From positions 13,321,501 through 13,385,500 of the forward strand of contig NC_135566.1 of assembly GCF_964340395.1 (NCBI RefSeq): DNA of 64,000 nucleotides. The letters are read 5' to 3'. Below, in pieces: positions 51,069 to 63,467 of the stretch (within the stretch, counting starts at the first letter, position 1; each line of letters begins with the position of its first letter). The stretch comes from Glandiceps talaboti. Lineage: Eukaryota; Hemichordata; Enteropneusta; Spengelidae. The notes under the pieces are model-generated. The model saw nothing but the letters and a program-made list of their open reading frames with translations. It had not been told where the DNA came from and searched no databases. The position numbers were made by a program, and so were the translations under genes.

Positions 51069-51117
<49 letters not shown>

Positions 51118-51136
51118 TACATACATACACACACAG
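51049..51136 (+). repeat. (CA)n and (CATA)n microsatellite
   Basis: Dinucleotide CA repeats at 51049-51112 with two G interruptions, then ATAC units to 51127. Confidence 0.97.
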
Positions 51137-51384
51137 TGTACATACATGTACTATTAAAACTTCTTCAAGAGAAAACTGACATTGACACAGTTTGACATAA
51201 GTGGTTCAATCGGCACAAAGATGCTTTAGTAGTATCTGGAATTATGGTGTTTCAGAATTTTTAGTAACCAAAAAATTATGTCATAATGTCATTATTATAA
51301 CATTACATCCAAATCCTGGTGAGAACTCTTGTCTCTTGCTAAACATGATTGAACATGGAATAATCTATTTTGATATGAAATAAC

Positions 51385-51810
51385 AGTAACCTCATGAATC
51401 ACAAAAGTTACAGACTGTGCCCCTTTAATGTTTTGCTATTAGTAAACTATCTGTACATCAATATATAATCTACCGGTATGTATGGATATTTTGATACAAA
51501 AAAAGTAACCTCAAGATTTACAAAGTTACAGACTTTAATGGTGTTGCTATTAGTAAACTTTACATACATCAATTTATAATCTATGTATGAATATTTTGAT
51601 ACAAAAAAAATGTAACTTCAAGAATCCCAAAAGTTACAGACGGTGCCCCTTTAATGTGTTGCTATTAGTAAACTGTCTATACATCAATGTATAATCTATG
51701 TTTGGATATTTTGATACAACAAAAGTAACCTCAAGAATCCCAAAGTTACAGACTGTGCCCCTTTAATGTGATGCTATTAGTAAACTTTACATACATCAAT
51801 GTATAAAACA
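51385..51810 (+). repeat. ~115-bp tandem repeat, four copies
   Basis: The block aaagttacagactgtgcccc tttaatgtgttgctattagtaaact ... tggatattttgatac recurs at about 51406, 51520, 51630 and 51742, directly upstream of the SINE. Confidence 0.9.
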
Positions 51811-51830
51811 GAAAAAGTGTGAAAACTTGG

Positions 51831-52172
51831 AATGGTTAGAGTGTACCGGCTTTGAATCTGCAGGTTGCAGGTTCGAGCCTCGTCGCTCCTGTTTGTTTCT
51901 GAATGGCTAAAATTCCTTGGGCAAGATTTGAACCACGATTGTGCCTTAGCCAACCCAGCTGTATAATTTGGGACCTGGTAGGATAGAGGTTGCAGTGTGA
52001 ATGATTTAATCCTATAGAAGCTGCAATGAATTCTATGCTCCCCAGGGAGTTGATGAAGTAAAGGGCTTCTGTGCCACTATAGATTCATGCCAGGGGTAAT
52101 AATTGTAAAGCACTTTGAGCACAGAGTGGGAAAGTGATATATAAAAACCAACATTATTATTATTATTATTAA
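51831..52172 (+). mobile_element. tRNA-derived SINE, complete
   Basis: The head has an A box (tggttagagtgtaccgg, 51833) and a B box (ggttcgagcct, 51870) at tRNA-like spacing. The body contains aacccagctgtataatttgg, gacctggtagg and gtaaagcactttgagcac, and the tail is atatataaaaac...(ATT)n. This is the plan of widespread invertebrate tRNA SINEs. It is not a functional tRNA gene. Confidence 0.8.
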
Positions 52173-52715
52173 TATTTGATTATGTTTACTATATGGTACA
52201 TGTACAAACCAGATTTGGTATCAGAGAGAAGGGAACTGAACTTTAATCTGCTTCAGATATTGTAATTTGTATGAGCGTTATCGGAACCACACAATTCTTT
52301 TTGTTAGGCCTATTAAAGGTAACTTCACTATGATTACTGAAATTCAAATGCTTAAACATACAAACATTTTCCATGAGTACAATTCACGGGTGAATTATTC
52401 ACCCTTTCCTCCAACAGAAAAATTCATAGCAAGACAGTCTTTATTATGTAACTCTCCACAACTGTTTATGAAACTTAAAATCTACATTCATGAGAAAGTC
52501 AATTTGATAAGTTTGTGAAACGATATCATCATTACCAATCGGTTTACTTGAACCAAATTATTCCAAGCTAGCGTGCAGCACTTCGCAGATTCCAATTATC
52601 ACTTCTCAAATATTGGGAAAAAATAATGCAATCTGAAATTTCTTCATTTATGAATATTATTTTTTGTTTGTATGTGCCTTGGACTTGATTAATAATATAT
52701 CATGATTTTAGAATA

Positions 52716-53024
52716 GATGGGGTAGGTAGATTTTTTATTTTATATTTATATATATTTTTTTTTTCATTTTTGAGTGTCTAGTTCAGATAGTTATGTTTTC
52801 CATTGTTTTCCATATGGTCTCTGTGTTATTGGTTTCTTTTCAACAGATGTACAGCCATTACAGATTGGAAGAACAGTTTTATATTGTCTTTTTAAGTTTA
52901 TGTCAGTTTTCACATTCACTGTTTCTAGCGATACTTCACAATTTTTTGTGATTTTATTATTTTTTTCTTGAATACGTTAAAAAAAAGTTTAGGGTTGCTG
53001 TGAAAAACTAGGTAGAACTAAACA
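52716..53024 (-). mobile_element. Dispersed element, copy in minus orientation
   Basis: The reverse complement matches 20207-20510 over most of its length, including ctgttcttccaatctgtaat and gaaaccaataacacagagac. The plus-strand 65-codon frame here is a by-product. Confidence 0.7.
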
Positions 53025-56000
53025 ATTTTTTTAGGCCTTATTATATTGGAATCTATTTTTTGAAGCAACTTTGTAGCTACTCGCCACAAAATATCAATTT
53101 CTATTCTATCGTTTGAATTTAATGTAACTCATAACCATAGAATAGTGCATGGCAATGAGGAAAATACAGTGAAAATGATATGCAAGTAGGTTATGAAGTT
53201 ACTGCCCAGAAATTATTCTACAATTTTGTGTAAACTTTAATTATAGCGTAACTACCTCCCTTAGATGTCAATTCACACCTGTTTATTATAGGTGTGACTA
53301 GAATCTCATATCCATGGGAAAATAACACCACACTTTGCTTAGTTACGCTGGAGTGTTTTCCTAATCACATAAACAAAAACCACATTATCCTGGAATTCAT
53401 GCTATCATGTTAGGAAAGGAGATGAAATGGTTTCCAGGCTAAACCTAAATGTAAACAAAATAATTGAAATAAGGGATCCACATTAGTATACTGCAGCCTT
53501 GCTAGTTATGAATTTCTTTATTAAAGGACCATTCTGTGATTCCATGTGATGTGTTCAAAACTTGTATACAATAAAGACGATCTTTTACCACATTGTAGTT
53601 TTCGAAATTACAAACTTTCTGATCTTGATCAGTTTTAGAGTGTTGTTCAGGCCCATACATCGCGTTATTCAGCCCAACTCAGGCTTCTCTTTGTAAATTG
53701 GTATCTCGGATATATTGACATGTTGTATTTTACAGATTTGAACAGTTAATTGTGATATGAAATTAAGTTGTAGTGCCACTTGTACAAATGATGTAAAACA
53801 AACTAGATACATTTCTGATTGACTGAAAAATTTGTGGTATAATATGCAAAAATGTTTGGCATCTTACGGGACAGAATATAAATGTATTCGAAAGAAACAT
53901 CTTGTCTGACAAATTAATGTAGACAGTGGGCAATAAACGGTAGAGAATTTCAATTTTATTTGTGGGAATGGTGTATCTGTTTTTTCCGATAATTTTACTG
54001 TGGAATAGTTTTCTATGTGAAGGAAATACCTTCTTTGTTTATATTTTGATCATTTTAATTAAAGATGATTGTTGAAATCATATCATAAAATTGATATAAG
54101 ACAGACACCCACAGACAAAAATACTGCAAAGTATTGTGGGAAATGTGCACACAAATCAAAATGTTGGCACCTGCTTGGGGACATCTTTAAAGGGAACCAT
54201 GTCCGAGATTTTAAGTCCTGGTCATTAAAAAAATGATAATAAATTACGTTCACTTTCACTTATTTGGTCTGACTGTCTGGTAAAAGAACAATGCAGTTGT
54301 GGTGCAAATCAGAGACAACCAGGACAGGAAGTGATGTCACCGACCTAGCGTTTAGGTTACTTGATGTTTTTACAAGTAAATGTATTACTGGAAATTTTAG
54401 CTGAATATTTATTTTCACTTTTTTTTTCGCTGAAAAACAAAAATGTGAAACTCTTAAGTTGTGACTAAAATATCTCGTTGTATATGAACAGTGTACCGGG
54501 CTCTGAAATTTGTAAAAAAATTAGTCTTTGAGAACTAGTTGAAGACTGAGAAATTGCAAAAGTTTCTCGTGGTGAAAATATCTCGATTTACAGTATATGG
54601 ATGTCACCTGTTATTTCTTTAAATATTGCCATGTCCCAGTTTGACATCTTTGCTTTTAACTGCCATGCAAAAACCAAACACGGTTGTTAGTTTAATGATA
54701 GTGCTTCAAACGTGCATCTACACTGTATTCATACTTCTGAGTGAACAAAAACATAATATACTTGCACTTCAAATCCCAGATTTCGGTCCCCTAAATTGTT
54801 TTAAAAGGGCAAGGAATCGGAAAAAAAATGAATCTGTATGCAGATTAATTTAACTTCTAGCAGAACAATTTTCCCATTAGCATTTTCATGCTCCGCTGCA
54901 TAGCAAAACAATGGTGGGAAACTTCATTGCATGGAAATCACGAAATTTCATATGCTCGGTCATGTATACAATCATTTCAGAAAAATAAATTTGTTTGGAT
55001 GGGAAAATAAGAACGTGTAAAGAATCTAGCGCGTTTCCCCTTTTAACCTGTAAATGGATTCTGTACAGATTGCTTTTATTGTTTGGTTTCTATGTTCAAT
55101 TGTTTGTGCTCATAAACTCCTTGCTGTCATTCATTAACCTTTGTTTAGTGAACTATTGAATAAACCAACACTCCTCCCAAAATTAGTTGTATTATATTGT
55201 AAACACACAAAGAAATTTTTTACACTGCTGTGTTGGTCGACTTTCGGGTTATAGTGGTGTGTGTCTATGGTTCTCTAAGTTTGGTTGAGGTACGGTTGGC
55301 TCACTGGTTTGAGTTTGGTGTAAAGAGTTGGGGTCGAAGGATTGGTGTCGTCTGCCAAACTGAGGTCTTGTTTTTTCCGTCAGTTTGTAACTCAAGATCA
55401 TGACAGCAATACTTGGGCACACAGATTTATATCACTGTACTGAGACTTGAATTGTGGCTTGAGTCGCGTCGGCAGTTGGGTCAGTTGTACATGTATTTTG
55501 TACATGTTGTATGCAACATATACTTATCCTATAGTACAACAAGGTAATTTGAATAATTGTCATGTTCGCTGTAAGTTTTTTTTATCTATACCCATTCAGG
55601 TATTTTCGTCTTTGTCACTTCATATCTTTCACCAGAGTTTCTTTTATGTGGCATTTATTTGTTAAAAAGTAGAATGTTTCCAATGATTTTCACAGAAACA
55701 TTTGGCAACGATTTTGTATGTTTTGGTATATGACTCATAAAAGTGCATCTCTTTCCTTCATTTTTGGCTTTTCTACCAAAAGTATAAAATTTTACCTCTC
55801 AGTACTCTTAGCAATAGTAAACATTAACATACTCTGTTGCTTACCTACAGACATTTGCTTGTCTCATGTCAACTTGTGCATCGTTTTGAAGAATGTTAGT
55901 TTGAAGTAAAATTTGAAGTTGTAAAAATCTCCATTGAAAAACAGCAATATTGTATTTTGTGCATTTGGTGAAAATGAGAACATCACAGTGTATAAATCCA

Positions 56001-56982
56001 AATCATCTTGAAGTTTCAAAACATTGTATTTTTTCTCCCAAATTTGTTAGTTTTCAGTAGTTCCTAGATCAATACCAATAATTTTCATATAAGAATGAAG
56101 TTGAGAGAATATATTAAATTGTTGAATTCATGAAAACAAAGTAAAAACAAAGAAAAACAGAAACTATGGAATAGAATACTACACTGTCCTAGATTATTCT
56201 ATGTTAGTGAATTTCATCAGTAGTCCGCCTCTCTCCAAGTGTAGTCCATCAAAGTTTCATTTTTGAAATTCCTTCGTCGGATCTGAAACATGTTTTTCAA
56301 ATTGCTTAAAGTTTTTCAACAATTCATTTATTTTAGTGATGAATTTTTCTATCTTTAAAATATGGATTTTTCATGTAAATATTCTAAACAAAAGTTAAAT
56401 GTACATAAATTTATGTTTGATAACAATTTGGATATGTATTTTCTACTCATGTCAGGCAGGCGTTGTTTACAACAGATGTTTTGTGTGGAGATATTTTGAT
56501 TTCTTTTAAATTTGAAATTTATAATCAGTTTGGACTGACTGTGCTGGTGTTGTTTGAAAATGAAATGAGGCCACCATGATATCTCAGCCTCATTTGCAAG
56601 GACTTCAATGCCAAGATATTTTGTGATCAAAATATCTAAAAATTGATAATCCGAAATTTTTTGATGTGTGTATGAATAGTTAATTGAAGTGGTTCAAAGT
56701 AAAGAATTATTGAAAATTGATGATGTTGGAATGGTTTGAGTTTCTAGGCCATCGTATTAACATAGAAAGACATATCTGGAAGTCACTGTCCCTTTATAAG
56801 TCTGACCCGTTCATAGCAGAAATTCCTGATAACATTTTTGCGTGTGTCATATGGGTCTTCTATCACACAGCCTATTTCAAGCAGGCCTTCACGCATCAAG
56901 AGACAGACTTGTGTTGTTTTTTTCTCTCTCTCTCTCTGAGTTCCTGCTGAATAATGTGTGTCCATATTTTTTTCTGGAACAG

Positions 56983-57138
56983 ACCGAGAGACACAGGCAA
57001 CAAAGGCAAGGACAAGGGGAAACCAAGGAGCAGTCCCAGGGGGAACCGCACAAGGAAGTAAATAGCAGCGACTCTAGCAGTGACATGGCACCGACACCCA
57101 TTGAAGAGATCGAAGATGAGGGAGAGTTGGAGAAAATG
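56983..57138 (+). CDS. SMTN: Smoothelin exon K: linker and first half of motif 5
   Basis: The acceptor tttttttctggaacag ends at 56982; the donor gtaggc is at 57139. Phase 0 to 0, 52 codons. It starts with a Gln/Arg/Gly-rich TERHRQQRQGQGETKEQ, then a Ser/Asp cluster (SSDSSSD) and MAPTPIEEIEDEGELEKM, the first half of motif 5. This is strikingly close to the EDEGVLDKM segment that precedes the last motif of human SMTN. The only ATG upstream of the motif is at 57085 and could start a short isoform. Confidence 0.9.
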
Positions 57139-58281
57139 GTAGGCAGTAAAGAATGTGAATCTGTAATGGTCTTTGAGTTTTGTGTGTGTGTATGTGTGTG
57201 GACTGCACTACCAGGGACATTCCTTCAGTCTGTGGTCTCTCTAGATATTATCTTACAATGCCCAATGCTAGACACCTCTAAAAATTAAATGAGATGGAAG
57301 ATAATTTTTAAAAGTACTCACTGGATTTTTAATCCCCAAAAATTGTTCTTTTCCCTTGCAGACAACAATTGCTTATCATGAATTTGTCCTAAAGTACCAT
57401 AATAGCCCCCCCCCCCCCCATCTCTCCAAAGCCTTGAATGTGTTCATTTTCGCCAGAAGTCAAGTTGCCCAGTCCTTGTGATCATGAAAAACTGCAGCAT
57501 AACTCTAGTGATATAAACATCTCCTATATAGCTCCCATGACACAACAAACTCACTTGCGCATTCCACACAATATTTCCAAATTTTGCTAAAAATTTTAAT
57601 TCAATTGTTTTTAAAATATTTTCATTAACACATCAAAAAATGGACTCAAATTGTCAGGAAAGTTAATAAAAATATTTGCATTGTTGTGATTTCTTGCTTT
57701 TAAGAAGTTATAAACCAGATATTTTAGCACTCAGAAAGGCATCAATATTATCAAAAGTAACTCCTTTAAATCTGACCTCACTGGTTAAAATCACAAAATA
57801 TTGACAGATTAGTTCAAATAAAAAATAGTGTTTGTTTCCGATAACCCGACTGACCCTAGTTTAAGCCTTTCCAATGCTAAACATTTTTTAAAACATTTAA
57901 AACAAAAAGATACAAAATTCTTTGTCTTCTTGTCCTTCATGCATGTTTGTTTTCTTTACCCAGTGATGTATGTACATATTTCATCAAAGTGCGTCACAGA
58001 AAGTATTCTGATCAATATTTCATTTATTTTTGGGGCGAAGCAATTAAAAAAGTAAACATAAAATAAAATGAAATAAAATAAAATAAAATAAAATAAAATA
58101 AAATAAAATTCCAACCTACCTACCTACCCTATTTTCTGGAGTCTTGTTATCGGAAACACACAATTATATTTTCCCCCACCTTATTATAGAAATGTTGTTG
58201 TTAAGTTTGTAAATGTTTTGGTGAGTTGTGTCTATAACATTGTGGCTGATTTGTTGGAATATATTTGGTTTATTTTGGCAG
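57139..58281 (+). other. Intron 10 (1.1 kb)
   Basis: Contains a poly-C run near 57407-57419 and a TIR-bounded element at 57829-58160 that includes an (AAAAT)n tract. No exon seen. Confidence 0.8.
57829..58160. mobile_element. MITE-like element with 13-bp TIRs
   Basis: TGTTTCCGATAAC (57833-57845) is the exact reverse complement of GTTATCGGAAACA (58146-58158). The interior carries CCCGACTGACCCTAGTTT on the left and an (AAAAT)n tract (58059-58109) with CTACCTACCCT on the right. Partial related copies lie at 20207-20510 and 52716-53024. Confidence 0.65.
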
Positions 58282-58357
58282 CTTGATGCAGCAACAGATT
58301 TTGATGAGAGAAGGAAAATTAGAACACAACTCAGAGATGTGAGAAGGAAACGGAGAG
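58282..58357 (+). CDS. SMTN: Smoothelin exon L: 76-bp SMTN motif half (module 5)
   Basis: The acceptor tattttggcag ends at 58281 and the donor gtaggt is at 58358. It encodes LDAATDFDERRKIRTQLRDV and a basic RRKRRG end, phase 0 to 1. It matches best the last human SMTN motif (LDQSTDFEERKLIR from memory), which supports placing this module next to the CH domain. Confidence 0.92.
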
Positions 58358-60483
58358 GTAGGTCTTACTATGTGTTATTTACATCAGTGCTCAGTTCAAC
58401 ACTACTGTTATTTGTTGGATTGATTCTTATCATGTATTGCCAGATATCCCTATTAGAATAGAATATTCATTTAGTGTGTTAAAGGCCTGGGATTCAATCC
58501 CAGGTTCTCACCATAAGTGTTATCTTATCAGTCGTTGAAACTTAGTAATATGCTAATAGTGCCAACGTGAATGATTCGATAATTATGATTTTTTGGTACG
58601 GCAGAATTTCAGAAAAAAGGCACGTATGTAAACCTGTCAACTCTATAGATAGGAGATTTTGCACTTAATTCAAGGCATAAGTCAATATAAATTTGATGCT
58701 ACTTAAAAAATGATGGCTGAAGTTGGTCCATGTTTCCTAATATCTCGTTAACTTTGCCAGAATCTGGAAGAGGACTTGAAATTAATGTTTTCAGTCTTCT
58801 ATTATCAAAATCTGTTGTCAGATTTCAGAATATTTCAAAATATTAATTTTTTTGTTCAAATAGAACCAGACTACGATTTATTCTGACTACAGACCGTTGA
58901 TGTTTTTGTTATGTAGCAAATATTTTCACCCACTGAAATCTGACCTTTGACCAAATTATATTAATAAAGATTTTTGTTCTGCATATAAATACCACGAATA
59001 TCATTTTGTTTTAATAAACAATCTGAGGAATATTTTGTGGCGAGTGTCAATCTAAATGTCAGCAAACAGTTTACCAGCAGTCAAAGAGTGCAACTTGAAA
59101 ATTGATTGATTCTTTGGCAAATTGTACACTTCTGTAAGCAGTTTGCATTTTGACTTTTATATAAAAAACGTATACAAATTCTTTCAATAATTAGTCTTAA
59201 CTAATTAGTTAAGTGTGTATACCCTAGAAATAGTGCATCAGGCGTTGAACTGTTGAACAATATAAAACCTATTTCCTAAAACTGACAAAGAAATTGTGCT
59301 ATAAAATTGTCCCTCTTGTCAAAGTGGAACTGTGTACCCTGTCTGTCATATTCACAGAAATTTTAAGAAACTAAATAAGTGGAAATTTTCTTGATAATTT
59401 TCTGACTGTGTGATAGTGTGTCAGGCTGTGAACTGTTGAACATGCTAAAAAAAATAGTTTGCTAAAAGTGATACGTTAATTGCACCATAAAATTGGCCCT
59501 CTTTTCAAAGTGGAACTATGTACCCTGCTTTTCATATTCAAAGGAAATTGAAGAAACAAAAAAAAAAAATTGGAAGTTTTCTCAACAATTTTCGGACTGT
59601 GTGAATAACAAGAAATTCTCTGATATATCAAATAATAGTGAAGAACCCAACACAACACAGACAACAACTGTACAATATTCAACACCCTGGGGAGGAATTA
59701 CTGATAAAATTTAGAGACACATTGGTGACATTTCTGAAGCTGGTGATTCACCAATGAACACTTTTTTTATGACAGGAAGGAGCTCTTGAAGAATTTCAAG
59801 CACTTACACCCAAAATTATGGTGTAATATTTATTTTGGTCTGTAATGTTTATAAAATAAGTAACTGTTGATCTGCTTGAATTCTTGCTTTTCCCTGCAAA
59901 AAACGGTGCAAAAGTATGACAGAATTGAACAGTGGTGGCGCTCTTCAATTTGAAGCAGACCCACGACTACAAAGAAATGACCAAAGACGTTGTCTGTCAT
60001 GTATAAAAAGCACCAGAAAATAAATACATCAAATGTAACTGCTGAGGGCGCTCTTCAGGTACATAGTACTTATCACAGTCTTCAGAAGAATGTCACCGAT
60101 GAAATACGTTGAACGTCATCTGAGAATGTTACGTGAAATTAAAATTTGTGGTTTTTTTTTATAAAAATATGTTATTGAAAGAGCTTTTTACAGAATTTTT
60201 GAAGTGACCATTAACCTTACAATAAAAATAGGCATTATGATAAGGCAAACAAAGTTCTGCTTTGAAATATTTTGAAAATTTTGTTTTTTTCGAGTCTGGA
60301 ACATGCACCCAGGACTTGAATGCACAAGTTCAAAATTTGAGTAATGTATAGACCGATAGATTCATGAGTTGTAGGCACACACCACATTGCTGTCAATACA
60401 ACAATGCCTGGAGGACAAACAGCTGACATCAAATATTTCACAAGTGTACATGGTTTATGTTTGACTATTACATTTTTTCACAG
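58358..60483 (+). other. Intron 11 (2.1 kb)
   Basis: Contains a perfect 19-bp palindrome-like cctgggattcaatcccagg (58486-58504), which belongs to a dispersed repeat, and a ~182-bp tandem duplication (59233-59610). Several GGCGCTCTTC-type sites occur near 59937 and 60047. No exon seen. Confidence 0.75.
59233..59610 (+). repeat. ~182-bp tandem duplication in intron 11
   Basis: Blocks ttgaactgttgaac, ataaaattgtccctcttgtc aaagtggaact and gtaccctg...catattcac recur in order 182 bp downstream. Confidence 0.8.
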
Positions 60484-60822
60484 AGGAAAGAGACAGAAAA
60501 ATGGCAGAAAGGGAGAGAGCAAGAGAGATTGAAAAAAAAGAGAGAATGGCAGCTGCAGACAAGAGACGCATAGAGAAATTGGGTGCTGGTCTTGCGAATA
60601 AAGCATCACTGACTTCTTCGACTACGACTTCTACGTCCTCTACAAACAAAAATGACAACACAACCAATAAGACCATCACCGCCAACACAGACAAGAATGC
60701 TAACACCACAGTAAGCACCACCAAAGATTCAACTCCATCCAAATCAGTTACCACGACAACAGAGAAGAAGACGGACGGAGGAACTACCATGCAGAAGACA
60801 ACAACTGTTACAGAAAGCAAAG
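60484..60822 (+). CDS. SMTN: Smoothelin exon M: charged helix and Thr/Asn-rich linker
   Basis: The acceptor cattttttcacag ends at 60483, with AG completing a split Glu; the donor gtatgt is at 60823. 339 bp, phase 1 to 1. It begins with a highly charged, probably helical ERDRKMAERERAREIEKKER and continues to RRIEKLGAG. A long Ser/Thr/Asn-rich stretch follows (TSSTTTSTSSTNKNDNTTNK), and it ends KKTDGGTTMQKTTTVTESK. The same order (ER-rich helix, then TTT linker) follows the last SMTN motif of human smoothelin. The opposite-strand Val/Leu/Ser frame is a shadow. Confidence 0.9.
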
Positions 60823-61871
60823 GTATGTACCCGTTAACTCTGTGAAGTTAAGATGTGAGCCCTCTATGTCTGTGTCAATAATTTTTTTTCCCCCAGGTGG
60901 ATTGTTTTTCAGGCATGCATTTATCCACCCCGTCATGTAGTTCCTGAGGTAGAATGGGTAATGTGTATGCAATAAATAGTAACTGACTGGAAGAAATTCA
61001 ACAATTTCACCCTTCAGTATGCTCCTCAAATTTGTTGGACAAAATTTTGTCGTATTGTGACCATGGATTGCTCTTCATTTTATTTTGAAAGAACAAGCGA
61101 TACTTTTACAGCTAATACAGGGACTGGATGACAGAACATAACATATACATTTAATGTTCAACGTTGATCTTTTTGCAAGTTGGCTAGACAAGAATATTTG
61201 TATTGCTGACCACAGCAGGATTGGGACTGAAGAGGGTCTGGTTATACATTCATTCACCTTTTGAAATGTCCATCAGTAACAATCAATGTTGTGTTGTCAT
61301 GGCACATCTATCGAGTAACACAACAACCTATTCTTGCAAAATGATCAACTTTGATCAAAGATTCATAAAATAATGTATAAATGTTTTGTTAAGTCTTTTT
61401 GGCAAACACTGTCTGTTTTAGCTGTAATTTCATTTCAATCCTAAGCACATTTTCATAAAAATAGGTTTGCATAAGTTTTATTGGATATTGTGTATATATT
61501 GTTAATGTTGATATTGCATGTAGCTAACTTTGTTTTTGAGATGAGCCCGAATATCCTTTCCACAAGAATGCATGCCTTCAGAAAAATTGTCTCAAAAATT
61601 TTTAATTTAAGAAGTTCATGGTGACTTTGGAAATGAACTTTCATGGTGACTTTGGAAATGTGTTAATCATATAGCATAGGCATGTGTACATTTGGATGAT
61701 CCAAATCTTTCAGTGTATTTTACTCCTACCCTAATACAAATCATTCCCTCCTTCCCCCCAACCCCCACCCCCACATGCCAGCTCAAGGAGAGAGTTTCAT
61801 AGTATTAATGTACTGACGTGGATGTGCATGATAGTCTAAAAAAGTTCATGTAATGCATGATTCATCCATAG
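60823..61871 (+). other. Intron 12 (1.0 kb)
   Basis: Contains a C/A-rich tract near 61748-61776 and a 20-bp direct duplication (tcatggtgactttggaaatg) at about 61616-61660. No exon seen. Confidence 0.8.
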
Positions 61872-61925
61872 ACAGCGGATCCAGATCTAGGATGGTTGAA
61901 GAGAAGACTGTTATAAGTTCCTCAG
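61872..61925 (+). CDS. SMTN: Smoothelin exon N: 54-bp linker microexon
   Basis: The acceptor ttcatccatag ends at 61871 and the donor gtaata is at 61926. Phase 1 to 1, 18 codons, encoding DSGSRSRMVEEKTVISSS. The phase fits the exons on both sides and the peptide resembles the SENGSGSTMMQTKTF region of human smoothelin. It is symmetric, so it could be an optional exon. Confidence 0.8.
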
Positions 61926-63383
61926 GTAATATTACTTTAAAAAGAGAGTGAAAAAATCGCATACAAAAAAAATTCACTCAATCATAGATTTGAAAGTACG
62001 TGGTTTGATTCACTTGTACTCTGGTGTGGTGAGTTGTATTATAAAGATTGCTAATTGCATCTTGAATTATCAATGGATGTACATTTTATTTCTGTGCAAA
62101 TTCTGGAAAGACATGGGCTTGATTTTAATGTATGTAGCAAACCCCCACATAGCTAACCTTGAAATGGAAATTCACTTCATATTGCCTATAATAGAAATAT
62201 TCATTAAATGGCCTTCCATTTCAAAATGGCTGCCTCAATTTGGACCATTCTGATTGATCGATGAGTTGTAGGATAATGGCATTTTGCGATCATGTGAGGG
62301 CAGACTACATACACAAAAAAACAGACCAGTGTCATCAAGGGTTCGTGTATAGAATAATATGATAACTTAAAAATAATTCACTATTATGTGTTGAATTTGG
62401 ACTTGACAAGTTCTTTGCTGTGGATCAATTGCTGATTATCGATTGGCTCGGATATTGTGTTCCTATTTTATGATTGGGTGTCTTGCCTGACAAAACTTGT
62501 ACAAATACAATTATGGTGCAGATTCATGTGTGCAGATTAATAGTTACAGATAAATATAAACTTTTGTACTGCACCAAAATACTTCTATAATTCAAAGACA
62601 CGGGCTGATAACACTTTACCACATTTTTGGGGCAATATTTTGAAGTCACGCATGCGTAAACAACGCACGGCTTCACACCCCTGAAGAGGAACTGAGGACT
62701 CAGGTTGTTGAAATCTAGGATTTATCCATTCAGTATTTTAGTGCAGTACAAAGTTTACATTTTTTTGTTAATAATCATTCGATCTTTGGTGACATGTTTT
62801 ATTTTGAGTTGTTGTGTTTTAATCAAAAATGGATGCCAAAATGAAATGGTAGACTTTGGTGTTGTTTCAGTATTTATTTGTGGTGGTTTCTTTATTTAAA
62901 AACTAACACTTGTGAAAACGTGATTTGATTACTTAATTACCTCTTTATGTATAAGCTTTCTCAATAAATGTTTTATTGCTACTTTAAGTTTTGACACCTA
63001 ATGTTTTCAAAACAAGCTACTAAATTGTTTGTGCACCTTTAAATTAAGTAAAAATGGTAGCTAAAACAAAAGTAATTGGCCCTTGCTTGCACAAGGGCGC
63101 TATTGCAGATAAGTATGGTAATTTATTTGACCCCCTCAAAATGAATTAATTTTCATAATACATCACCAAATCACAGTCCAGAGATTGCTCTGATATAGAT
63201 TTACAAGTACAAACTTTTGAAAGAAAAACAAGTTTTTGTAAATACTTTTCTAAATATTTTAGATTCACTCTTATTGTAAAACTTATCATCCATGCCCTGT
63301 CCTCCAATCATAAAAACAGTTTCAAAGAGTAAAAACTTGTCACTTTTGCTTAGAAAACTGTATATATTATTATTTGTTGATAG
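61926..63383 (+). other. Intron 13 (1.5 kb)
   Basis: AT-rich. I see no repeat array, element or exon in it. Confidence 0.75.
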
Positions 63384-63467
63384 ATGGTGGTGGTGGTTTA
63401 ATGTCGGTGAAAACTGTCAGTTCATCGAGCAGCTCATCATCCACCACTGGAGGAAGTGGCAGAAGAA
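63384..63467 (+). CDS. SMTN: Smoothelin exon O: Gly/Ser-rich linker
   Basis: The acceptor ttatttgttgatag ends at 63383; the donor gtgagt is at 63468. Phase 1 to 1, 84 bp. It encodes DGGGGLMSVKTVSSSSSSSS followed by TTGGSGRR. It corresponds to the poly-Ser segment (TKTFSSSSSS) before the CH domain of human smoothelin. The next exon, expected to lead to the CH domain, is beyond 64000. Confidence 0.82.

Larger units (their letters stand above)
28795..56982 (+). other. Intron 9 (28.2 kb)
   Basis: The longest intron splits the gene into a block with modules 1-4 and a block with module 5 plus the C-terminus. It holds a ~95-bp tandem array (29070-29405), (CAGT)n near 31366-31565, candidate alternative exons at 34784 and 35535, (TTG)n/(TGG)n and poly-A near 37135-37302, foldback elements at 38778, 39216, 43494 and 46255, tandem arrays near 41680, 45680 and 51385, trinucleotide repeats at 48866 and 49673, (CA)n at 51049, a tRNA-derived SINE at 51831 and a dispersed element at 52716. 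The phase-0 ends of exons I and K fit direct joining across it. Confidence 0.7.

Noticed and set aside
51831-51905. Functional tRNA gene
   Set aside because: A and B boxes are present but the sequence does not fold as a full cloverleaf by eye and is fused to a SINE body.
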